Below are positions 51,571 to 56,686 of a stretch of DNA of 56,686 nt, piece by piece (positions within the stretch are counted from its first letter, which is position 1; the number at the start of each line of letters is the position of its first letter). This stretch comes from an uncultured Collinsella sp. Its GTDB lineage: Bacteria; Actinomycetota; Coriobacteriia; Coriobacteriales; Coriobacteriaceae. The position numbers and the translations under genes were made by a program. Below the pieces are notes generated by a model. The model was not told the origin of the DNA and ran no database searches. It was given only the letters and a program-made list of their open reading frames with translations. The stretch is taken from positions 1-56,686 of the forward strand of contig UQXT01000001.1 in NCBI GenBank assembly GCA_900545075.1. Direction: 5' to 3'.

Positions 51571-53448
51571 TTGCGCGCTGTGTACCAAGACTGTTTTCAT
51601 TTGATTGAGCCCTTGCTCGCCAAGGTCGAAAAGCCGAGTCGCTATATCGACCATGAGTGGGGCACGCTCTCCAAGGCCGATGCCGATTACCGCTGCTGCA
51701 TGATCTACCCTGACGTGTATGAGGTCGGTCTGCCCAACCAGGGCATCGCCATTCTCTATAACATCCTCAATCAGGCCGAGGGCATTTCCTGCGAGCGCGG
51801 CTATGTGCCGTGGCCCGATATGGGCGATGCCATGCGCGAGGCGGGGATTCCGCTGCTGTCGCTCGAGGGCGCGGCGCCTGTGGCCTCGTTCGATATCGTC
51901 GGCATGCATGTGCCGCACGAGATGGCCGTCACCAACTTCCTCGAGGCACTCGACCTCGCCGGCATTCCGCTGCTCGCCGCCGACCGCACCGAGGACGATC
52001 CCATCATCGTCGCCGGTGGTCCCTCGGTCTATAACCCCGAGCCGTATGCGGCCTTCTTCGATGCCATCCTCATTGGCGAGGGTGAGGAGTCGTTGCTCGA
52101 GATCTGTCAGCTGCATCGCCGCTTGCGCGACGAAGGCGTCTCGCGCGCTCAGATTGTCGAGCAGCTCGCGACGGTCGCTGGTACCTATGTGCCGTCTCTG
52201 TATGAGGTGCGCCATGACGAGCCTTGCTCTCCGCACGGCTATACCGTGCCGCGTGAGGGCAAAGACGTCCCGCCGGTGGTCTACAAGCGCGTCGTTGAGG
52301 ACTTTGGCGCTACCAATCCTCTGTCGCAGTCGTGCGTGCCCTACGCACAGCTCGTTCACGACCGCCTGTCTATCGAGATTCTGCGCGGTTGTGCCCGCGG
52401 CTGCCGTTTTTGCCAGGCTGGCATGACCTATCGTCCGGTGCGCGAGCGCTCGGCCGACCAGATTGTGTCCTCGGTGATCCAGGGCCTGCAGAAGACCGGC
52501 TACGACGAGGTGTCGCTCACCTCGCTCTCGACCACCGACCACTCCTGCATCCGCGATGTGCTCGGCAGGCTCAACCGCCGCCTGGAGGATACGGGTATTC
52601 GCGTATCCATTCCCTCACAGCGCCTGGATTCGTTTGGCGTGGATATGGCCGAGTCGGTCGCCGGCGAAAAGAAGGGCGGCCTGACGTTTGCCCCCGAGGC
52701 CGGCAGCCAGCGCATGCGCGACATCATCAACAAGAACGTGACCGAGGAGGACTTGGACCGTGCGGCCAAGGCGGCCTTTGAGGCCGGCTGGAATCGCATG
52801 AAGCTCTACTTTATGATGGGCCTTCCCGGTGAGCGCGACGAGGATATCGTGGCCATCGCCAACCTGGCCGACCACGTGCTCGAGCTCGGCCGCTCCGTGG
52901 TTCCCAAGGCGCGCCGCGGCTCCGTCTCGGTGTCCATCTCGGTGTCGGTGTTTATTCCCAAGGCCGCCACACCCTTCCAATGGTGCCCGCAGCTCGATTA
53001 CGACGACGTCAAGCGCCGTCAGAAGCTCCTCATCACGAGCGTTCGCAACCGTGCGGTCCGCGTGCACTACCACGATGCCGAAACCTCGCTCGTCGAGGCC
53101 GCGCTGTCTCGCGCCGGCCGTGACATGACGCCTGTCATCATCGATGCCTGGCGTGCCGGTTCGCGTTTTGACGCCTGGGTGGAGCATTTTTCGCTCGACA
53201 ACTGGAAGTCGGCTGCGGCCAAAAACGGCATCGATCTCAACGAGCTCGTGCACCTGCCCTACGAACTGGACTGGCGCCTGCCCTGGGAGCACGTGAGCCC
53301 CGGCTGCTCGCGCGGCTTCCTCGAGCGCGAATACCGCCGCTCGTTGGAGGGCGTCACGACGCCCGACTGTACCCGTACCTCGTGCACCGGCTGCGGAATC
53401 TGCCCCACGCTTCATGCCAAGAACGTATTGGTGGGTGATCGCGCATGA
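51571..53448 (+). CDS. B12-binding-like radical SAM protein (TIGR03960 type)
   Basis: TTG start with AGGGG about 8 nt upstream. The 625-residue protein has an N-terminal B12-binding-like domain (MIYPDVYEVGLPNQGI, DIVGMHVPHEM), the radical SAM cluster motif CARGCRFCQAG near residue 275, SLTSLSTTDHSC and FAPEAGSQRMR, and C-terminal cysteines CTGCGICPTLH that may bind iron. The family is widespread beside the DUF2344 gene and upstream of rplU; the reaction is unknown to me, with RNA or protein modification suspected from context. It overlaps the next gene by 4 bp. Confidence 0.9.
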   Translation: MRAVYQDCFHLIEPLLAKVEKPSRYIDHEWGTLSKADADYRCCMIYPDVYEVGLPNQGIAILYNILNQAEGISCERGYVPWPDMGDAMREAGIPLLSLEGAAPVASFDIVGMHVPHEMAVTNFLEALDLAGIPLLAADRTEDDPIIVAGGPSVYNPEPYAAFFDAILIGEGEESLLEICQLHRRLRDEGVSRAQIVEQLATVAGTYVPSLYEVRHDEPCSPHGYTVPREGKDVPPVVYKRVVEDFGATNPLSQSCVPYAQLVHDRLSIEILRGCARGCRFCQAGMTYRPVRERSADQIVSSVIQGLQKTGYDEVSLTSLSTTDHSCIRDVLGRLNRRLEDTGIRVSIPSQRLDSFGVDMAESVAGEKKGGLTFAPEAGSQRMRDIINKNVTEEDLDRAAKAAFEAGWNRMKLYFMMGLPGERDEDIVAIANLADHVLELGRSVVPKARRGSVSVSISVSVFIPKAATPFQWCPQLDYDDVKRRQKLLITSVRNRAVRVHYHDAETSLVEAALSRAGRDMTPVIIDAWRAGSRFDAWVEHFSLDNWKSAAAKNGIDLNELVHLPYELDWRLPWEHVSPGCSRGFLEREYRRSLEGVTTPDCTRTSCTGCGICPTLHAKNVLVGDRA

Positions 53449-54257
53449 GTGAGCGCCTGACCGACAACCCCACGCTCTTTAGGCTTCGCGTTCGCTATGG
53501 CAAGCGCGACCGTCTTAAGTACCTGGGCCATCTCGAAGTGATTCATACCATTGAGCGCATCGTGCGTCGCGCGGGGCTGCCCTATGCCGTGACGCAGGGC
53601 TTCTCTCCGCACATGCGCGTGGGCTTTTCGTCGGCGCTGCCGGTGGGCACGTCGTCGACTTGCGAGTGGTATGACCTGTTTATGACCGAGTTCGTCGCAC
53701 TCGACGAGGCGTTTGGGCGCCTGGCTGCTGCCTCTCCGGCCGATCTGGCCCCCATCGAGGCCGCCTACATCGACGTGCGCACGCCGGCGCTGACGGCGCA
53801 ACTCACGCGTCTGTCGTACCGTATCGACCTACACTTGGACGCCGAAGCACCCGTGAGCGCCGATGAGGTGCGCGCTGCGATCGACACGTTGCGTGCAGGC
53901 CATGGCATCGACTACGCACGCGGTAAGAAGAGCAAGCGCCTAGACCTTGACCACACACTGGTGGGCTATGAGCTCACGGCAGGGGAGCGCCCGGACCATC
54001 TGGTGCTCATGCTCGACACCCATGCCGATAATGAGGGCTCCATGCGTCCGGAAATTTTGCTTTCTGCCGCTGATGTTTTGTTGCAGGGCTTGACCCCGGG
54101 CGTCGATGCACCTATTGTTTCCACCGGTATGCAAGACCTCGTGACCATCTGCTCCTACGATGTCGAGCGTCAGAATCAAGCATGCGAGGACGACGAGGGC
54201 CGACTCGTCAGCCCCATACCTGTGCGAACTTGTGGATTTGCTCCACATACTCGTTGA
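53445..54257 (+). CDS. DUF2344 / TIGR03936 radical SAM-linked protein
   Basis: The ATGA overlap with the radical SAM gene implies coupled translation. The 270-residue product has the family N-terminus RVRYGKRDRLKYLGHLEVIHTIERIVRRAGLPYAVTQGFSPHMRVG. In other genomes this domain is fused to the radical SAM protein, supporting a shared reaction. Substrate unknown. The rplU promoter begins at its stop codon. Confidence 0.9.
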   Translation: MSERLTDNPTLFRLRVRYGKRDRLKYLGHLEVIHTIERIVRRAGLPYAVTQGFSPHMRVGFSSALPVGTSSTCEWYDLFMTEFVALDEAFGRLAAASPADLAPIEAAYIDVRTPALTAQLTRLSYRIDLHLDAEAPVSADEVRAAIDTLRAGHGIDYARGKKSKRLDLDHTLVGYELTAGERPDHLVLMLDTHADNEGSMRPEILLSAADVLLQGLTPGVDAPIVSTGMQDLVTICSYDVERQNQACEDDEGRLVSPIPVRTCGFAPHTR

Positions 54258-54282
54258 CGGGGGTATTATCGCCTGCTACTAT
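54254..54282 (+). promoter_or_regulatory. Promoter of rplU-rpmA
   Basis: TTGACG and TACTAT are exactly 17 bp apart; the -35 overlaps the DUF2344 stop. The expected start lies about 35 nt before the rplU ATG. Confidence 0.75.
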
Positions 54283-54324
54283 ATTCGGCTGTTGCACTAA
54301 CTGATGCATGAAGGGCAAGTAAAC

Positions 54325-54699
54325 ATGTACGCAATCGTTAACACGGGCGGCAAGCAGTACAAGGTCGCCACCGACGATGTCATCACCGTCGAGAAGATCG
54401 AGGGCAATGAGGGCGACAAGATCACCCTGCCGGTTATCTTCCTCAACGATGGTAAGAAGATCGTCACCGATCCCGACAAGCTGGCCAAGGCCAAGGTTAC
54501 CGCTCAGATCGTTGAGCAGTTCAAGGGCGAGAAGCAGCTGGTCTTCAAGTTCCACAAGCGCAAGCGCTATCGTCGTCTGAAGGGTCACCGTCAGCAGCTC
54601 ACCAAGCTGAAGATCGTGAAGGTTCAGGCTACCTCCCGCGCCAAGAAGGCTGTCAAGGCAGAGGCTGAGGCTGTTGCCGAGGCTCCCGTCGCCGAGTAG
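54325..54699 (+). CDS. rplU: Large ribosomal subunit protein bL21
   Basis: The ATG at 54325 (MYAIVNTGGKQYKV) is the conserved start; an ATG at 54304 precedes it without need. The 124-residue protein contains the L21 signature (FKFHKRKRYRRLKGHRQQLT) and an Ala/Glu-rich tail (AEAEAVAEAPVAE) longer than in E. coli. It binds 23S rRNA. rpmA follows after 33 bp. Confidence 0.97.
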   Translation: MYAIVNTGGKQYKVATDDVITVEKIEGNEGDKITLPVIFLNDGKKIVTDPDKLAKAKVTAQIVEQFKGEKQLVFKFHKRKRYRRLKGHRQQLTKLKIVKVQATSRAKKAVKAEAEAVAEAPVAE

Positions 54700-54732
54700 A
54701 TTACACTCGTAACGAAAGAGTAGGTATACACA

Positions 54733-54990
54733 ATGGCACACAAAAAAGGACTCGGTTCCTCCCGTAATGGCCGTGACTCCCGCGGTCAGCGCCTTGGCAC
54801 GAAGCGCTATGCCGGCCAGACGGTAACCACGGGCACGATTCTCGTCCGTCAGCACGGCACGCACATCCACCCGGGTGAGAACGTTGGCCGTGGCAAGGAC
54901 GACACGCTGTTCGCGCTGGTCGACGGTACCGTTGAGTTCCACAAGGGTATCAAGCACAGGGTCAGCGTACGCCCGCTCGCGAACGCGTAA
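54733..54990 (+). CDS. rpmA: Large ribosomal subunit protein bL27
   Basis: An 85-residue protein starting MAHKKGLGSSRNGRDSRGQRLG, with ILVRQHGTHIHPGENVG. It lacks the extra N-terminal extension cleaved in Firmicutes, so the mature MAHKK/AHKK end is encoded directly. It contacts the peptidyl transferase centre. Confidence 0.97.
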   Translation: MAHKKGLGSSRNGRDSRGQRLGTKRYAGQTVTTGTILVRQHGTHIHPGENVGRGKDDTLFALVDGTVEFHKGIKHRVSVRPLANA

Positions 54991-55015
54991 TTCACCCTTC
55001 ATAGAGCACATATGT

Positions 55016-55059
55016 GGGAGGCACTTGAGTTTTAGGATTCAAGGGTCTCCCTCTTTTTT
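55016..55059 (+). terminator. Terminator or attenuator between rpmA and obgE
   Basis: GGGAG-gca-CTTGA ... TCAAG-ggt-CTCCC forms a two-part stem with an internal loop, followed by TCTTTTTT. obgE starts 17 bp later. Confidence 0.7.
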
Positions 55060-55075
55060 GTAGGAGGCGATTCTG

Positions 55076-56563
55076 TTGTCACAGTTCACCGATATCAGCC
55101 GAATTAACGTTTGCGGCGGCGACGGCGGAGCCGGATGCATGTCGTTTAGGCGCGAGGCATTTGTTCCCAAGGGCGGCCCCGATGGCGGCGACGGCGGTCG
55201 TGGCGGCAACGTCGTCATTCAGGCCGACGCTCAGCTGTCCTCGCTGATCGATTACCGCTTTAAGCATCACTTCCGTGCCGAGCGCGGAACGCATGGCCAG
55301 GGTGCCCGCCGCAACGGCAAAAGCGGCGAGGACCTGATTTTGAAAGTCCCCATGGGCACCGTAGTCCGCGAACTCGATCCCGAGACGCAGACCCCGATGT
55401 TCGATATTGCTGACCTGGTGCACGACGGTGAGCGCGTTGTCGTGGCTCCCGGTGGTGCCGGCGGTCTGGGCAACACTCACTTTGTGACGTCGGTGCGTCG
55501 CGCGCCTGCGTTTGCCCAGCTCGGCGAGCCGGCCGAGGAGCACTGGATCGAGCTCGAGATGAAGCTTATGGCCGATGCCGCGCTCGTGGGCTTTCCCTCG
55601 GTGGGTAAGTCTTCGCTCATTGCACGCATGAGTGCCGCCCGCCCCAAGATTGCCGACTATCCGTTTACCACGCTTGTGCCCAACTTGGGCATGGTGCGTG
55701 CCGGCGAATATTCTTACGTCGTTGCCGACGTCCCCGGTCTTATCGAGGGCGCGAGCGAGGGGCGTGGCCTGGGCCATCAGTTCCTGCGCCACATTGAGCG
55801 CACGGCCCTGATCATGCATGTCGTTGACATGACGGGCGGATTTGAGGATCGCGATCCGGTTGAGGACTATCGCATCATCAACCGTGAGCTCGAGCAGTAT
55901 GGTGCCGAGCTCTCGGAGCGCCCGCAGATCGTCGTCGCCAACAAATGCGACGCTCCGGGAACGGCCGATAAGATCGCCGACCTTAAGCGTGCGGCGCTCG
56001 ACGATGGCCATATGTTCTTTGCCGTGTCCGCTGTGACGGGTGCCGGTCTCAATACTTTGATGCTTGCCGTGGGCGAGCAGGTGGCTAAGCTTCGCGCGGA
56101 ACTTGCGGTTTCCGATGAGCCGGTCGATCTGCGCGATGAGGAGTGGGAGCGCCGCCGTCTGCAGCGCGAGAAGCGCTTCCGCATTGTCCAGGAGGAGCCC
56201 GGTGCCTTCCGCGTGGTCGGTCGCGCCATCGAGCGCTTGGTTATCCAGACCGACTGGGAAAATGAGGAGGCCGTTATCTACCTGCAGCATAAGTTTTCCC
56301 GCATGGGTGTCGACGACGCGCTCCAAAAGGCCGGCTGCCGCGCCGGCGACGAGGTTCGCATTTGTCAGCGCGCCTTTGACTTTGAGGGCGCCGAGGACTT
56401 CTCGGAGTTCGAGGACGAGCTCGAGGACGGTAGCGAGGACGTCGCCGTCGAGGTCGTTGACGTCGCCGATGATAGCTTGGAGGCTGCCGACGCGGTGGAT
56501 GCCATTGACGGTATCGATGACGCTTTTGCTGCGGAAGACGTCGAGACCCCGGAGGGCGAGTAA
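55076..56563 (+). CDS. obgE: GTPase ObgE/CgtA
   Basis: TTG start 8 nt after AGGAGG. The 495-residue protein has the glycine-rich Obg domain (GGDGGAGCMSFRREAFVPKG), a G domain with G1 GFPSVGKSS, G3 DVPGLIEGA and G4 NKCD, and the OCT domain (VVGRAIERLVIQTDW). The last ~60 residues are highly acidic, longer than in many Obg proteins. It acts in large-subunit assembly and stress signalling. Confidence 0.96.
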   Translation: MSQFTDISRINVCGGDGGAGCMSFRREAFVPKGGPDGGDGGRGGNVVIQADAQLSSLIDYRFKHHFRAERGTHGQGARRNGKSGEDLILKVPMGTVVRELDPETQTPMFDIADLVHDGERVVVAPGGAGGLGNTHFVTSVRRAPAFAQLGEPAEEHWIELEMKLMADAALVGFPSVGKSSLIARMSAARPKIADYPFTTLVPNLGMVRAGEYSYVVADVPGLIEGASEGRGLGHQFLRHIERTALIMHVVDMTGGFEDRDPVEDYRIINRELEQYGAELSERPQIVVANKCDAPGTADKIADLKRAALDDGHMFFAVSAVTGAGLNTLMLAVGEQVAKLRAELAVSDEPVDLRDEEWERRRLQREKRFRIVQEEPGAFRVVGRAIERLVIQTDWENEEAVIYLQHKFSRMGVDDALQKAGCRAGDEVRICQRAFDFEGAEDFSEFEDELEDGSEDVAVEVVDVADDSLEAADAVDAIDGIDDAFAAEDVETPEGE

Positions 56564-56566
56564 GCC

Positions 56567-56686
56567 ATGTCGCTGCGCGGTGGAATCGGATTGCCTGAAC
56601 TTCCCATCAAGGATGGGCAGGAGTTTCGGCTCGGCATTATGGGTGGCACCTTTGATCCGATTCATTACGGTCACCTGGTGACTGCC
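56567..56686 (+). CDS. nadD: Nicotinate-nucleotide adenylyltransferase (3' partial)
   Basis: ATG 3 bp after the obgE stop, with GGAGGG about 11 nt upstream. Forty residues are visible to the window edge, including RLGIMGGTFDPIHYGHL, the NadD nucleotidyltransferase signature with the HxGH motif. A short N-terminal leader (SLRGGIGLPELPIKDGQEF) precedes it. obgE-nadD linkage is common in Gram-positives. Confidence 0.9.
   Translation, partial: MSLRGGIGLPELPIKDGQEFRLGIMGGTFDPIHYGHLVTA

Noticed and set aside
1..56686. CRISPR array or prophage
   Set aside because: No regularly spaced short repeats and no phage structural or integrase genes were seen; the tandem repeats at 3-8360 are protein-coding choline-binding repeats.

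Overview
The window looks like chromosome of a Coriobacteriia gut actinomycete, most likely Collinsella or a close relative. This is inferred from high-GC housekeeping genes, frequent GTG/TTG starts behind strong Shine-Dalgarno sites, gene fusions (aroE-aroK, rmlC-rmlD), and the mre-mrdA-rodA / radical SAM / rplU-rpmA-obgE-nadD order. No species can be assigned from sequence reading alone.

Left part (1-29.6 kb) is an accessory cell-surface region. It opens with a phosphocholine system: a LicB-like choline transporter and a fused HTH-LicC-LicA protein (choline activation) on the minus strand, divergent from large secreted proteins built of choline-binding (GW/WYY) repeats ending in NlpC/P60 or L,D-transpeptidase domains; a third, ending in a C39-like peptidase, enters from the left edge. 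A 19-bp perfect palindrome covers the -35 boxes of both divergent promoters. Next come glycan genes: GT2, flippase, LicD phosphocholine transferase, GT4, then GT2, DUF2304 and DUF2142 membrane proteins and a two-domain GT2. This stretch is AT-rich and eroded. It holds an intact IS256-family element with 8-bp target duplications inside a gene remnant, a second decayed IS256 copy, an acyltransferase-3 remnant, and two copies in opposite orientation of an unidentified ~200-bp repeat.

The rhamnose genes rmlA, rmlB and an rmlC-rmlD fusion are very GC-rich. They are split by a lower-GC two-gene cassette: a DUF4869 protein and a small P-loop ATPase with a Toprim-like C-terminal half. A membrane-anchored GT2 and a two-gene ABC exporter (Wzm/Wzt type) end the surface region, followed by tRNA-Arg(TCT).

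Middle part (29.8-38.3 kb) is one minus-strand aromatic amino acid operon: aroF, tyrA, aroB, aroA, aroC, pheA, aroE-aroK and, after a strong hairpin, aroQ. It covers all seven steps to chorismate and the committed steps to Phe and Tyr. tRNA-Arg(CCG) with a good promoter follows.

Right part (38.6-56.7 kb) is core genome on the plus strand: a CtpE-like P-type ATPase, a zinc-ribbon membrane protein, a cyclophilin, a TPR membrane protein, the cell-shape operon mreB-mreC-mreD-mrdA-rodA, a DUF697 protein, a radical SAM protein with its DUF2344 partner, then rplU-rpmA, obgE and the start of nadD.

The likely theme of the accessory half is a surface glycan (probably rhamnose-containing, phosphocholine-decorated) together with the enzymes that dock onto it. 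The least explained items are the DUF4869/ATPase cassette and the dispersed repeat.
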